The notes: generated by a model not told the origin, from the letters alone. Shown: positions 1 through 12,147, counted from the first letter of the stretch. The stretch is 64,000 bases of DNA from Himantopus leucocephalus (GCA_003993805.1 RSEF01000006.1:23666405-23730404), one strand, 5' to 3'. Made by a program: numbers and translations.

Positions 1-393
1 GGCAGCGAAGCCCTTCGGGCTTCAGCGATGCATTTTTTTTTGCCTGTGGCTGCTGCAGCTCTGCTCGGGCTGCACGGCTTGCTCTCTCCCAGGGTCCTCC
101 GAGATGTCCCGCTGGGAGCTGCAGCCCAGGTCACGTCCCCTGGCACTTCGGTGGAGCTGTGCTCCTTTCCTTCCCTTAACCAAAACCTCTTCTCACGCAA
201 AGCTCGCCCCTCCTTGGAGGGGAAGGTGAATGTTCTGCCCTCCCACTGGCAGGGCCAAGCTGAGCTCGCAGTCGCCGGGGCGGGGGCGGCAGCACTGCCC
301 GGGATGCTGGGGGCTTTGTCCGGCTTTTGGCTGAAGCAAAGTGTAAGCCTTGCCGTTGTCTTGTAGCACGCACACGTGATGCTGACTGCCCCG

Positions 394-415
394 GTGGTGG
401 TGGTGGTGGTGGTGG
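394..415. repeat. (TGG)n microsatellite
   Basis: About seven uninterrupted TGG units seen directly, followed by a short G run. It makes poly-Gly or poly-Pro stretches in accidental ORFs on the two strands, which are not considered real. Confidence 0.85.
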
Positions 416-479
416 GGGAGGATGGCACTTGAGGAGGGGAGCCTGTAGGTTTGTTATTGTTCCTGCTCTTGACACCTCC

Positions 480-485
480 AATAAA
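480..485 (+). terminator. Candidate polyadenylation signal
   Basis: AATAAA is followed within about 25 bases by T/GT-rich sequence, the usual arrangement of a 3' end. No plus-strand coding exon precedes it in the window, so any transcript would start to the left. By human gene order it could be the 3' end of SLC25A28; that is a guess. Confidence 0.3.
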
Positions 486-954
486 AACAGTTCTGCTCTG
501 TCCTCGTGTCGCCTTCTTACGCCCACACAGCCCAGCTCCCGGCACTGCTCCTTTCTGACCGTGCCCGGTGCTGAGCTCTTTTGATAGGTGCCAGAGAGGA
601 AAGAAAATGGGGTCTAGGGGGGGTGGTGTGAGGAGGGGCCCTGCCTGGCCCGGCCACCCTGGCAATGTGCAGGGAGGAGGGTGGCATCCACCCCGCTTTG
701 GCTCATGGCCCAGCCCGTCGCCTGCCACTGGCGTGGGCTGTGACCCCACTGGTGAAGCTGAGGTTTATGGTCTTCGGCCAGGCAATCCCACACCCCGAGT
801 CTGATCAGGGTTCCTCGAGATGCCTCCAGAACGCTCCTGAGTGGAAGCGACAGCAGGAGGGTCCTGGGTTGTGTGTGTTGGCAACAGCACACAGGGATTT
901 CGGTACTGGGTGAGGCTGGAGGGCTTTGTACACCTCACAAGGAGATTTGGGGTT

Positions 955-1115
955 CAGCAGGGCTTTTGCATCCTCATTTTGAGTAACTAAACTAGTTTGT
1001 GCCTTTTGGCATCTTAAAACTCTATTAACACACTTGCTTAAAATGCTAATATTTTGTCTAATCTAATGATAATGACTAGAATAGCTTATTTTTTTACCAT
1101 TTTGTTAGCTGGCTC
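955..1115. promoter_or_regulatory. AT-rich islet with clustered homeodomain-type cores
   Basis: About 160 bases of AT-rich sequence stand out in GC-rich surroundings and contain several TAAT/ATTA-type cores (around 1048-1075). This composition is typical of conserved non-coding enhancers near developmental homeobox genes, but conservation could not be tested here. Confidence 0.25.
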
Positions 1116-3800
1116 AGTAGTGACTTCTTTTAGGGTCCCACCCGGCTCAGGACCTGCAAGCCAGCCTCGGCCGGTCGTGTGCTGAGCACCGAAGTATCGC
1201 CACGTTGTGCTGACCTTCCCAGAGCAGAGCTCTGGGTTCCTCGAGGAGCCGGGTGCCCGTGGGTGATGCCTGGCTCTCACAGGATGCTCCCATAGTGCCT
1301 GCAGGAGCAGCATCCATCCCATGGTGCCATGTCCAGAGTATCTCCCTGGAGGAAATGCCTTCACAGCCACGGTATGTGCTGCCGGTGAGCATCTGGGTTG
1401 GCTCCGGGCTGCTCCAGGGGATCCGCCAGCCTGGCCTGGCCAGCACAGAGGGCTGCTAGGGCGGGCTGTGGCGAGGGGGAAGAGGGATTGTCCTGCAGCT
1501 GGAAAGGCTGCTGGGTGAGCAGGGGGGGATGCACAGCCCTTGGGGGCTCCAGCACTGCCGAGAGGCTGGAGGGCAGGGACCCGCTGCAGGGCTGAGTGCC
1601 TGACACCCTGCCCAAGCCCCATCCCAGCCCCGGTTCCACCTTTCTCTTAAGCATCTCTCTTGTCCCTGGTTCCTGAGGGGGGGGTGATTGAGGACTGATG
1701 ATGGGAATTTTGACAGCTGCTCGGCAGGTCTGGGTGTCCCTGGGCACAGAGCAGCCACAGCCACTGCCCTGCAGCCTGGGTCCGCCTGGGTTGCGAGCTG
1801 TGCCCATCCTCTGCTCCCTGGCATGGGCTGCAGGCTCCTGGTCCCTGCTTTTTCTGTACAAGCAGGAGGACGAGAAGTTCCTTAAAGAAACAAAAGCTGC
1901 CGGAAGCCAGGAGCCTCCAGTTTTCCCACCATTTCAGGAGCTGGGGCTTTAAGACACAGCCTGAGTATTGCAAGATTTGGCAGCCCTGCGGCTCCTCCAC
2001 CCAAGAGGGAGAAATCCGAGAAGGAGAAATGGCAGGGAGAGACCAGGGGAGGATTAGCTCGGCGGGCAGGGCATTAGACGGGTGTTTGCAGAAGAGGGGT
2101 ATGACAGGTCTCTGCCAGGATGGGTCTCCCTGCCCAGAAGGCAAAAGCTGTTGGCAGCGGAGCTGCAGCTTCACCTTTAGCCCTCACCACGCACCGAGGC
2201 AATGGCAAACCCTGTGGAGGGGAAGGCATAAACACAGGCTGGGACCGGGGAGAGATTCACACTATTAAATCCATCAGTCGCTGGAAGAAGCTCTATAAAT
2301 GTCAGCGGGTGAAGGCATGATTGAAGGTGACTGCAGGATGTTTCCAGGAATAACTGCCCACAGAAGTGCTGGGGGGGCCGGGGAGGGAGCGAGACCCCCG
2401 GCAACAGAGAGATGATAAGTCAGCACAGCACAGAGATGCTCCTACGTGAGCAATTGGCCTGGGCGCTCCCCTGGCAAGAGCACGGCCTTTCTGGTCTGCC
2501 GGCGCTTTGCCAGCTTACCCAGCAGCAGCTGGGTGTTGCCCAGTGCAGGCGGCAGCAGCCCTGCAGAGGATGGCATTGCCCACGAGGGGTCTGCGCTGCA
2601 GGGACAGCAGAGCCGCCCAGGGGCTTTCCAGATATCCCTTGGACCAGGCCACGAAAGACTGGAAAAATCCCCTGTCCTGCTGCCATCTCCATCCCCCGAG
2701 CTGAACCTCTGCCACAGACCAAGGGCTGCCTGTGGCTGCTCCCCAGCTCTGCCGGGGTGAGGTGTGCCCTCACCAGCCAGCCTGGTTCCTCTCGTGCCCT
2801 TGGCATGATGAGATGCCCGGAGATAACAGGGTTATTGGCTGGTTCTGCTATGGTCGCTGCCTTTCCAAGGTCTGATAATGCCTCGGCAGAGCCATGCTGC
2901 TCTGGGTCTGTCCTACAGCCTCCTAGGTATTTGGCTGCGCTTCGGGTGAGATCCCTCCTACAGCCTCTTCTGAGTAAAGAGACTATTTTTGGCTTTCCAG
3001 CAAGGAAGCCATGCTCAGCCTGGCGGATCTTTGGAGACAACCCTCTTTCCTTTCACCTCCCTGCAGGATCCCCAGCCACATCCAGCACAGGCAGAGATTT
3101 GCTGCCTTACCTTCCCGTGACCGACTGCCCCTGTCCTGCCCTTGGTGCCGGGATGGGGGTCCCGGGTGGGGGTGAACCTCTCAGCCCCCGAGCAGGCAGA
3201 GCTGGGCAGTGCTGCTGGCCTTGCCCCACTCTGGGTGACAGATCCGGGGATGCCGCGGCTCTGCCGTGGCAGGAGCCCAAGCTATTTCAGGCAGCCATGC
3301 CAGGAGCAGCTCAGGAGCCCCTGGCTGCCTTCCTGGGGTAACTGGAGACGCCTGCACTCCCGCAGGTTAAGAGTAGGGCTGGGGGTGAGGGGAGCTGGGG
3401 GGAGTTCATCACCCCCAGAGGAAGAAGGGGAGACCCCTCTGGCATGTCTGCCTTGTATGTTCGGCCTGGGGCTGGTGGGGTCCCGAGCTGCTCCTGCCTC
3501 AGGGACACCACACAGGGTGCTGGGTCCTAGCCCACAGGGGCATTTGCCAGCCCAGATCAGGGACAGGGCGGGGGGCAATGGCACTGCCCTGCCAAACTGC
3601 ATCCCTGCCCCTCCTCTGCCAGCACAAGGGGCTACCCTGAGCTTTCCTGCCCCCCAGCCCCTCTGCAGCGGGTGCTGGACAGCCCTGCTCGGTGGGAGGA
3701 GGTGGCTGGGACCCATGGGGAGCACAGAGGTGGGCTCCCAGCCTCCCTCCAGCCCCAACCCACCCCGGCTCTGCGATTCCTCAGGACTCTGTCAGACCCC

Positions 3801-3806
3801 AATAAA
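3801..3806 (+). terminator. Candidate polyadenylation signal
   Basis: AATAAA in otherwise GC-rich DNA, followed by a modest GT/T-containing stretch. No convincing coding exon lies immediately upstream, so it may be a non-coding transcript end or chance. Confidence 0.2.
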
Positions 3807-4055
3807 GTCGTACAAGTTCTCATGACCCCACGGCCTTACGGCAGTGGTAAATGCGCGCGCCAGGGCTGCCTGGACGCAGAGCAGACATTGCCTCTGGTGG
3901 GCCCTGGGAAACTCTCTTCTGACCCACGTTGCTGCCTGGGTTAAACCACTGAGAGACAACCCCTGGCTGGGCTGGTCCCAGCCTGCCTGGCTCTGGCCGA
4001 ACATCCCAGTGGTGCAGGGAGGCAGGGGATATAGCCTGAAAGGTAAAACCGAGGC

Positions 4056-4196
4056 TGAAAACCTGGTTTCTTAGCTGTAAAAAGCCATCAGAGGAGGCAG
4101 TCCCCCAGGTCTGGGCTGGGACTGTGCTCAGCGTGTCTGGTTTCATGGGGAGATATTAGTAATACCCATACTTAGCACAGGGTTATGTGTCAAAGT
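4056..4196 (+). repeat. Possible MIR SINE fragment
   Basis: The stretch around 4060-4085 resembles the MIR core region (CTCAGTTTCCTCATCTGTAAAA type). The stretch 4145-4190 resembles the following GGATAATAATAGTACCTACC type part. About 60 unrelated bases separate the two. Identity is low, as expected for this ancient SINE, so the call is tentative. Confidence 0.3.
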
Positions 4197-4339
4197 CTCC
4201 CAACAAAGGGCTGCAAAGCGGCTCTGGGAAGATGCTGCCTGGCTGGAGCTGGGGTGCGGGCAGCCAGCGTGTCACACTGGGGAGACGGCAGAGGTGGGAG
4301 AAGAGCCGCTCCTGGGCTGGATGGGGGTGGCAGCAGGGG

Positions 4340-4376
4340 ACACTCTCCCAAGGTCACACGGGTAATGACAGTGGGG
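4340..4376 (-). repeat. Possible MIR SINE scrap
   Basis: The run CCCAAGGTCACACGGGTAAT resembles the reverse-strand MIR motif CCCAAGGTCACACAGCTAGT. It is very short and could be chance. Confidence 0.2.
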
Positions 4377-7300
4377 ACAGCTCAAGCGCACCGTGATCCT
4401 GCGTAAGGATCAGTCTCAAAAGCAGGTGAAGCAAGGGCTGTTCCAGGAGATGGGGGGGGAGGCTCCATCCAGCCCTAATCACCCCGGGCCAGCACGCCTG
4501 CAGGTACTGCACTGCTGGCAGTGCTACCCCTGGAGAAACCCTGCAATCCCCCCGGGGCACCCATGGCACCCAGGTTGATACAAGAGCCTCCTGGCAAGGC
4601 ACAGACTTTATCTAGGTGGGTGCCAGGAGAAATGCCAACGCAAGCAGCCCTCTCCTCTGTCCCCAGCACTTTTGGGTGCCCATTAGACCTGAGCAGTATG
4701 CTGCCCGGAGCATTGCCAAGGGCTATAGACAGGGGAGGGGCAGGGAACTGGGCCAAAATTGGGCTGTGCCTCCAGCAGGGACACAGCTCCCTCTGCTGAG
4801 GATGCAGCTATAACGGGCACCACAACCATCATAACTGTCCTTGGGCAAGGACTTGCCCAGGGGAGGAATGTGGTAGCTGGAGGCTGCGGGTAGTGCCGGG
4901 GCATCGGGAGCTTTGAGGATGGTGGGGGAGCAGATCCCGGCGTTGGGTGAACTGCACCACTTTGGGACAAAGATAATCAGAGCTAAAAACCTGCTGTGTC
5001 TCTCACGAAGACATGCTGGATGCTTATGCTGGGTTAAAAAAANAAAAAAAAAAAAAACAAGAGACCAAAACTTTCCTCACTAGAAAGGGACCTGCACAGT
5101 GGCTAGAGGCCAGGAGGGGATGCTGGCCCTGTCCCCAGCTCTCCCACCGCAATGGGGGCCTGTGTGGGTGCTTTCCTTTCGCTGTGTGTAGAAGCCCCAG
5201 CGATGCTGCCCACTGCAGCAAAGCTCCTGCGTGTGTCTGGAGACCCCCAGCACCCGCCGAGCTCAGCCCTGGGGAGACACCAGCCTGCCCAGAGTCAACG
5301 CAACCAGCCCAGCTTTCCCGATGTCCCACTGCCGTCCCCAGCGACGGGGATGCGATGCCAGCGGGGGGTGGCTGCCCTGCCCACCTGCTCTGCAGCCCTC
5401 CAAACCTTGCAGGGGGATTCAGGCACCCCCAAACCCAGCCAACCCCAGATGCAGAGTCCCTGCGGCATGGGGTGGTGGGGACAAGAGGGGTACCTGTCGC
5501 TCCCTGTCCCCGGGTGCTTGCCGATAGATGGCGGTGGCGTATCTCGCTTGGGGACAGGCCCCGGGAGCAGTGTCCCAGCTGGCAGCCCGGGGGACCTGGA
5601 GCTCTTAGGCGGCACCCCCGGCCCCGGCAGCACCCGCCTGCAGCAGCCCCGAGCGCGGTGAAGGGTTTTCCACGGGAAAGCAACTGTGGATTTTATTGTC
5701 CGGGGGCAGCGCTCTGCTCTGGAGGGGACAAAGATGCAGTCCCCTTCTCTGTAGGGGTCACCCGAATCCCTCAAAGCACTGCTGTGCCTGATCTCACCGG
5801 TGCAGGGAGAAGAGAAGGAACAGCTAAAATATGCGAGTATCTCCACCTCGCTTAGTCAGGTGTAGTCATCTTGTGATGCACGGGACAGGCTGGAGGACTG
5901 GGGAGCATCTGTGGCCATCAGTGACTCAGCCAAGGAAGGGAGGCAGGTCCCTGGCTCTCGTGCTGGCAGGCAAGTAGTAGGAGAAACCCCCACTGGGGGC
6001 TCCACAGCACAAGTACGAATATTTTAATTTAGTTACCTGATCCGTGGCTGGCCACAGCTTTCTTGGCACTGGGGAGTGATTGTGCGACAACCCTGCATTG
6101 CCATCACCAGGAGGAGCTTCCAGCATCTCCAGCGCCTGCTGCCCACCGAGCACTGACGGCTCCGCAGAGCAGCCTCGGCAGCTCCCAGCTTGCAGCACGG
6201 GGTGACCGCGGTGGGAAGCGCTGCAGAGCAGGAGCTGCCACTCCAACCTGGCTCAAACACAGAAGGGCAAGAGCAGGGCACCACCCCAGCCCACAGCTGG
6301 ATCCCCGGGCTCCCGGCTCTGAGGCAGCAGGAGGTGGCTGTGCCTGGGTGGAAGTAGATGGGACCAGAACTCAGTGAGGTCTGCCCAGGTCCAGGGGCAC
6401 CCAGGCGAGCTCCTTGTTGATGGCAGCAAGTGGGTGGTGAAGAGAGAAGGATGAAGGGCATGAGGGGGAGGGATGACCACTGCTGGCGTGGGGTGGGGGA
6501 GGAATGGAAAAAGATATCAGGAAGGAGAGAAAACCAAAGCAGATCTGCAGTGTTGCAGAGGGAGCAGCACTGCTCCCACACAGTCCTGGGCATGACGAAG
6601 AGGCCTCAGAAAACCAGCTAGCACCGGGTTTTGGATAGACCCTCCTTGGGAACCGCTGGACAGAGGCAAGTTCTGCTCATGGGCTCCTCCTTGGCCAGGA
6701 AACTTGAATGAAAAACAGAACTGGAGTCCATACACAGAACGGGCCTGAGGCCTGGTATTAAAAGCCTGCCTGCCCCAACAGTCCCTCCTTTGCTTTAAGT
6801 CAGTGTGTTGTTTTAGAGAATCTTGTCCCTGTCCGAAATCAATCGGCACCTCCCCTCCCTGACTCCCAAACAGCAGTAAATCCCCCTGTTTGACTGGGAA
6901 GAAACAACATGTGCCCTCTGCCCCTTGATCATGGCCCTTCCCATCCCTCCCTCCCCAATGTCCCTCCAGCCGCACCACTGCCGCAGCGGGACCATGACGG
7001 AAGGGTTTCCACCACCGCCCTGCAGCTCTTGCCTCGTGTCCCGCCTGCGGCATCCCGCTTCGCCCCGGGGCGCGGGGGACCGGGTACGTCACAGGCAGGC
7101 GCTGCCTCCAGCGCAGCCACGCAGCAACTTCCCTCCATTGTGTCTCCCCTCCCTGGACAGCCCATCCAATCTGCGGTCTCCCACCATCTCCCTCCCACCG
7201 TCCTCTGCCGGCTGTTCCTCCTCTTTGGAGCGCTTCACTTCCGCCGCCCTGCTCCAGGCCCTCCAGCACCGCTGGCTCTTTGTGCCGCTCCGTCCTCCCC

Positions 7301-9446
7301 ATCGGCTCGGGGGCTTGGGGTGAAAGTCTGCAGAGGGGTCCCTCCCACTAGCCCCCTGCCCTCCCCCTAGTCTGATCTGGTGGGACAGCTGGGATCTGTC
7401 CCAGGAATGGAGCTCGCTGTGGTGGACATCTAGAAACTTCCACCACCGTACCACATCAGCCTGCAGCCGGGCCTCTCGGCATCCCACAGCTGGGCACTGC
7501 TCCAGCTCGGCGCGGGGAGACCGGGGCTGGGGAGCACACACGGGTGTCAACAGGCGTAAGTGGGGTGACCACAACACTGACCTCACACTTACAGCAATGC
7601 TGGGTACTGCTGGTGCTTGATAATGCTGGTGCTGCCCGGCATCACTTCTGGCAACATGGTCCTGGGGTCCCCCTATGCGTGAAGCACTCTGCTTAACTAT
7701 CCATGTTCCAGAGACTGTGGCTGTGGATGTGGGCAGCATGACCCACACCAGGGCTCTGGTCTCATACGGAGCCTCTGGGTGCTGCTGGGGATGCAGTGGA
7801 TTTCTAACCAGCTGCCACGTATTTGGAGAGGATGTGCTAAGCTGGGAGCTCCGCTCACACACCCTGATTTCAGAGAAGCTTGTATTGTGGTTACAATTCC
7901 TCTGGCTTGCACAGCAAGGAATGAACTCACGCGGGTCCCCTATTTTTGCAGACAACGGTCTGGCAGAACATGGAGGAAAATGCAAATCTTTCCTATGGCA
8001 GAGACAAATCTCCACAGCCTGACTGCTGCCGTAAAGAGAGAGCATTACCTATCTTTGTTCTTGGCTATCCTGTTTCTACCCACGAGACCACAGGGCCTTA
8101 ACCACTCATCTCCGAAAGCCAAGAGCGGGGCCTGGGCTTCCTCTCCCGCGACACCTTGCTGCCATCCAGCAAACAATCGGCTGGGTGTGCCGCATCCTCT
8201 CCCAGCGCCGGCCCCGCGAAGCCTGCCGGCCTCGGGGTGGCTTGCAGGACAGCGGGATGCCGTACCGAGCCAAGGCTGAGACCCACAGCCTGCTGGGTGC
8301 CTGCTCTGTCCTCGCCATGCTGCAGTGGAAAGAACTTCTCCGGTTCCTAGCAAACCTCAAAGGTGCGCATTCAGCTCCTGCGGTGGAAATGCGCCGCATA
8401 AACCCGGGTTTAGCAGCCTGAACAGTGGTTACCCGCTGCTTCTGCGGTGCTGCTCTGCCTGTGGCGGAGGGACCGTCACACGACACGTATGGGGAGGGCA
8501 GGGGGAGGGCACGGTGGGCATCGCTGGACGAGCGGGGAGGCATAGCGAGCCTCTGAGCTGCGACCGTCCCGGCGGCTCCGAGAAGGCTTCGCTGGAAACA
8601 TCTTCGGGAGCTCCAGCGTGGCGGCCGGGGAGACGCGCGGGACGGTGCGGGAGAGGTCCCCATGCCTCCGGTCTCCGCTGCCCCCCGGGGCGAGCCAGAC
8701 GGGGCTCCGCGGGTGTCCGGCCCTCCGCGGGTGCGGGTGCGGCTCCGGCTCCCGGCGCTCGGCGGGACCCGCACGGCAGAGGCACATCCGCGGCGGCGGG
8801 GCCGGGACCGCCCCGAGAGCTCCGCGGCGGCGGTGGCGGTGGCGGGACGGGGCGGCCCGGGACGGGGCGGGCGGGAGGCGACCCCGCGGCCGGTCCCGCG
8901 GGGCTCGGGGGCCTCGGCCGCCCCCTCCCCCTGCAGCCGAGCGAAATGGCTGAACATGTAGCAATAATGCCCCGGCATTCAGGCTGCCCGGCCCGGCCGG
9001 CCCTAATCAGCGGCCCGCGGACCCCCCTCCTCTCCCCCTGCGCTCCCAGAAAGGGGAACAAAACCCAGCACGTTTCTGCAGCCCCCGCGCATAAAGCGCC
9101 GGGCCTGGGCCTCAGTGGGGGGCAAAGCGGCCCGTCAATCTCGGCGCCGGGGCCCCTTTGTCCCTCGCCTCCCTGCCACACCTTTTGTTCCCGAATCCAA
9201 TAAGCGCCTATTCCCGCTACCTTCCTCGGCGGCTCCTTTCAGCGCCGGCCCGGCGGCCACAATGGGCCCGGCTCTGAGCTGCGCGGCCCCATTCAGCGCC
9301 CTTGGCACGCTCACAAGCCGGCCGGGCCGCCCTGCCCCGCGGGCACGCCGCCGCGACCGCCCCGCCGCCGGGCACCGGGCACCGGCCCCGCCGCCGGGCA
9401 CCGGCCGCTGGGCGAAGGAGGAGCGGGCGGCGGATATTGCACCTGG

Positions 9447-9452
9447 TTTATT
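9447..9452 (-). terminator. NKX2-3 polyadenylation signal
   Basis: On the minus strand this reads AATAAA, about 420 bases beyond the NKX2-3 stop codon. It is the first canonical signal downstream of the gene, which implies a 3' UTR of roughly 0.45 kb. Confidence 0.65.
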
Positions 9453-9872
9453 GACTGACTCGGCGAGCTGGCGCTGGCAGTAACCGATACAGAGTAGATA
9501 GAGGGGTCGCGGCACCCCCGGGCCCCGCCGTCGGCTTTTTACAAGCAAAGCTGCTCCGCTGGCGCGGTGCGATGGGCTCCGGCCCGCCCGGCCGTCGCGG
9601 CGGCTCCCCGGGGCGGCGGCGCTTCGCTGCGAGCTCGGGCGGCCCCGTCCCGCCGCGCCGCTCCGCTCCGCTCCTCTCCCGTTCCGCCCGCCGCCGGCCC
9701 CGCACCGCGGCCCGCGGGAGCGCCGGGGTCCCGCCGCGCCGTCCCTCCGCCGCCGCCGGTCCAGGGCGCGCGTTGCGCGGCGCGCAGCCGGGCTGCCGGC
9801 GCGCGTGATAACGGGGCCCCGGAGCCGCCGGTCCGTCCCGCCGGTCCGCTCCCGGCCCTCAGTGCGTGCGGG
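9453..9872 (-). other. NKX2-3 3' untranslated region
   Basis: GC-rich sequence between the NKX2-3 stop codon and its AATAAA signal. It is inferred as 3' UTR from position only; no other features are visible. Confidence 0.55.
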
Positions 9873-10513
9873 CTACCAGGCCCGGATGCCCTGCAGTGCG
9901 CCCTGGCTGCAGGAGGGCCCCGCCGCCGCCTGGTGCAGCGGCTGTCCGCCGCCGCCGAAGCCCCCCAGGCCGCCCACGTTCACGAAGGGGCCGGCGGCCG
10001 CCGCCGGGCTGCAGGCGGCTTGCATGGAGGCGCCGCCGGTGCCCGCCGGGTAGGTGCAGCCGTAGCCGGGGTTGTAGGAGGCGGCGTTGCCGTAGCCGTA
10101 GGCGGGGAAGCCGTTGTAGGAGTAGGGCCCGTTGTACGCCGAGCTGTAGCCCTGCGACCCGCCGAGGCACGGCTTGCCGTCGCGGACCAGCACGGGCACG
10201 GCCACCCTGCGCGGCGGCGGCGGAGCCGCGGGGCCGCCCAGCTCCAGCGACTTGTCCTGCCGCTGCCGCTTGCACTTGTAGCGCCGGTTCTGGAACCAGA
10301 TCTTCACCTGCGTGGAGGTGAGCTTGAGGCTGCTGGCCAGGTGCTCCCGCTCGGGCGCCGACAGGTAACGCTGCTGCTTGAACCGCCGCTCCAGCTCGAA
10401 GACCTGCGCCTGGGAGAAGAGGACGCGCGGCTTCCTCCGGCTCCGCTGCTTCGGCCTCTCCGCCTCCTCCGCCTTCTCCGCCGCATCCACCGGCTTCTTC
10501 AGGACGCAGCTCT
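9873..10513 (-). CDS. NKX2-3: NKX2-3 coding exon 2
   Basis: Encodes residues 115 (split codon) to 327 with the whole homeodomain, the NK2-specific domain and the Tyr/Gly/Ala-rich tail. The acceptor reads CCCCCGTGCAG before AGAGCTGC. The stop TAG/TGA position at 9873 closes the frame after GIRAW. Confidence 0.94.
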
Positions 10514-11535
10514 CTGCACGGGGGAGCACAGGTCACGGCTGTATCTCGCCGACGCCGGGCGCTCGCTGCTCCCCGACGGGCCCCACCGGCGGGCGAGAGC
10601 CCCGCGCCGCGCCCCGGCCGGTCCCGCGCCGCTGCGCGCCCGTCGGGGAACCGCGGTACGGGCGGGGAGGCAGCGCCGGGACCGGTCGCCTCCGGTACCG
10701 CCTGCGCTTGCGAAGGGCCGGTTCGGGCGGCGAGGCCGGGCGCGTCTCCGCGCCGCCGGGCCGGCGGCGGGGTTACCGCTGCGGCACCGCGGGACCGAGC
10801 CCCGGGCCGCGCCGCGCCGCGCACGGCGCCGGGCACCTGCTCCGCCGCCTCGCTCCCGGAGGGCCCCGCCGCAGCGGGTTAAGGCCTAATCCGCCCCGTT
10901 CCTGCCTCTCCGCTACCGAAAGTGCGGAGCGCGGGCCTGATCCGGCAGCTCCGAATCGGGACCCTCGCGGAGGCGCTTCCCGGGGAGGCGGCGGCGAGCG
11001 GGGCGCGGCGGAGGGCGGTCACGACGTGCCGGTCCCGGCTCGACGTGCCCCAGGGGACCGGGCTGCAGCGCCCAGACCGGGGCTTCGCGGGGCGATGCCC
11101 AGGCGGGCTGGGAACGCACCGCGGGGAGGGAGCGCGGGCCCGTCCCGGCGGTGCGGGGCGCGGCGGGGGAGCGCGGCGGGGCCGATACTCACTTGGGTCG
11201 CGGGCAGCGGGGTCCATCTCCTCTCCCGGGCCGGGGGCCTCGCAGGAGCCGCGCAGCACGGCGTGCACGTAGTTGTCGGCGGAGATCCGCGCGTCCGCCT
11301 GGCTGCCGGGCGCTGCCATGGGGCTCAGGTAGGACAGCTTCTCCTCCTCCTCTTCCTCCTCGCCGTCGGAGAAGCGGGCGCCGTCGGCGGCCGCCAGCAG
11401 GCAGGCGGCGGGGTGGAAGTGGTGCTCCAGGTGGTGCGGGAGCTGGGCCCCATAGTGCGGGTCCTGCTGCTGCTCCAGGTTGAGGATGTCTTTGACAGAA
11501 AAGGGGGTGGAGGTGACAGGGCTCGGTAACATCAT
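9873..11535 (-). CDS. NKX2-3: NKX2-3, NK2-class homeodomain transcription factor (2 exons)
   Basis: Nuclear DNA-binding regulator. In vertebrates it acts in gut mesenchyme, spleen and vascular endothelium, pharyngeal endoderm and heart. Coding exons are 11535-11193 and 10513-9873, 984 nt and 327 aa, joined across a 678-bp GT-AG intron at Lys115. The protein opens with a double Met and the TN repressor motif (residues 10-21, core FSVKDILNL). It then has an acidic Glu run (59-65), a homeodomain at 140-199 with Gln50, Asn51 and the NK2-diagnostic Tyr54, and the NK2-specific domain at about 216-230. It ends in GIRAW, as in mammalian NKX2-3. It is shorter than human NKX2-3 because the Ala and Gly tracts in the C-terminal half are largely absent. 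The first ATG gives the exact family start ([18 protein letters not shown]). The gene is divergent from GOT1. NKX2-5 and NKX2-6 are less likely given the C-terminus and synteny. Confidence 0.96.
10514..11192 (-). other. NKX2-3 intron 1
   Basis: GC-rich intron with donor GTGAGT at 11192 and acceptor CAG ending at 10514, in phase 1. Nothing else was recognised within it. Confidence 0.85.
11193..11535 (-). CDS. NKX2-3: NKX2-3 coding exon 1
   Basis: Encodes residues 1-114 plus the first base of codon 115. It includes the TN motif, a His-rich stretch and the acidic run. It ends CCAA before donor GTGAGT. Confidence 0.94.
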
Positions 11536-12011
11536 CGGGGCAGCGCGAGCGGCCAGGCAGTCCCGCGGGGCCCGGCGGCGCTCGGGGCGGCGGCTCGGCG
11601 GGGAGCGCCGCGCCCGGTGCGGGGGGAGCAGGCAGCGCCGAGAGACGAGGGGCCGCGCCTGCTCCTGTCTAAGTTGCCTCCATTAGCCCGGCGCTGGGGG
11701 TCTGCGTTTTGTTACAGCTTCTGCAGGGACAGCCAAGGGCTCGGGAGCCTCCTCTGCCCCGGGCCGGCACGTCACGGCGAGGAGGGGCCGGGGGCGGCCT
11801 CGCCATTGGAGGGAGGGGGAGGCAGAGCCGGCCCCCTGCCCGGCTCCGGCCGCCCGGCCAGAAATAGCAATGTATTAAGGCTGCGCTCGGGGAGGCCGCT
11901 GCCCCGCCGAGCGCCCCGCCGGCCCGGCACCCGCCCGGCGGGCGCGGGGACGGTGCGCCGGGGTCCCCGCAGAGAGCCGCGGCCGCCGCCGCCGCGCCTC
12001 CCAGTGCTAAG

Positions 12012-12147
12012 CACGTGTAGGTAGGTAGGGACCCCCGCCCCGGCGCGCCCCGCTGGCCCCTGCCCGCGCACACGGCCCGGTCCCGGTCCCGCTCCCGGCA
12101 GGGGAGAACACGTGCGACCCCGCCGTCCCGGCCGGAGCGAACACGTG
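12012..12147. promoter_or_regulatory. Three CACGTG E-boxes upstream of NKX2-3
   Basis: Palindromic CACGTG occurs at 12012, 12109 and 12142, about 480-610 bases upstream of the NKX2-3 start codon. The last two lie in two copies of a 33-bp imperfect tandem repeat (about 12106-12171). CACGTG is the target of USF/MYC/HEY/TFE-type bHLH proteins; which one acts here is unknown. Confidence 0.4.

Larger units (their letters stand above)
1..9446. other. Intergenic DNA left of NKX2-3
   Basis: No coding exon with a recognisable domain was found on either strand. The DNA is mostly GC-rich with many short accidental open frames. It holds a TGG microsatellite (about 394-415), two plus-strand AATAAA signals (480, 3801), MIR-like scraps near 4.05-4.38 kb, a poly-A tract with an N at 5043, and an AT-rich islet at about 955-1115. 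In human the next gene beyond NKX2-3 is SLC25A28 in convergent orientation. The extreme left could hold the end of its 3' UTR, but no SLC25A28 coding sequence is visible, so this is inference only. Confidence 0.6.

Noticed and set aside
2412..3341. 309-aa plus-strand open frame
   Set aside because: No recognisable domain or family, and codon content is like that of its random neighbours.
9567..10889. 440-aa plus-strand open frame
   Set aside because: It is antisense to NKX2-3 exon 2 and intron, with low-complexity Arg/Ala/Pro content; a product of GC-rich DNA.
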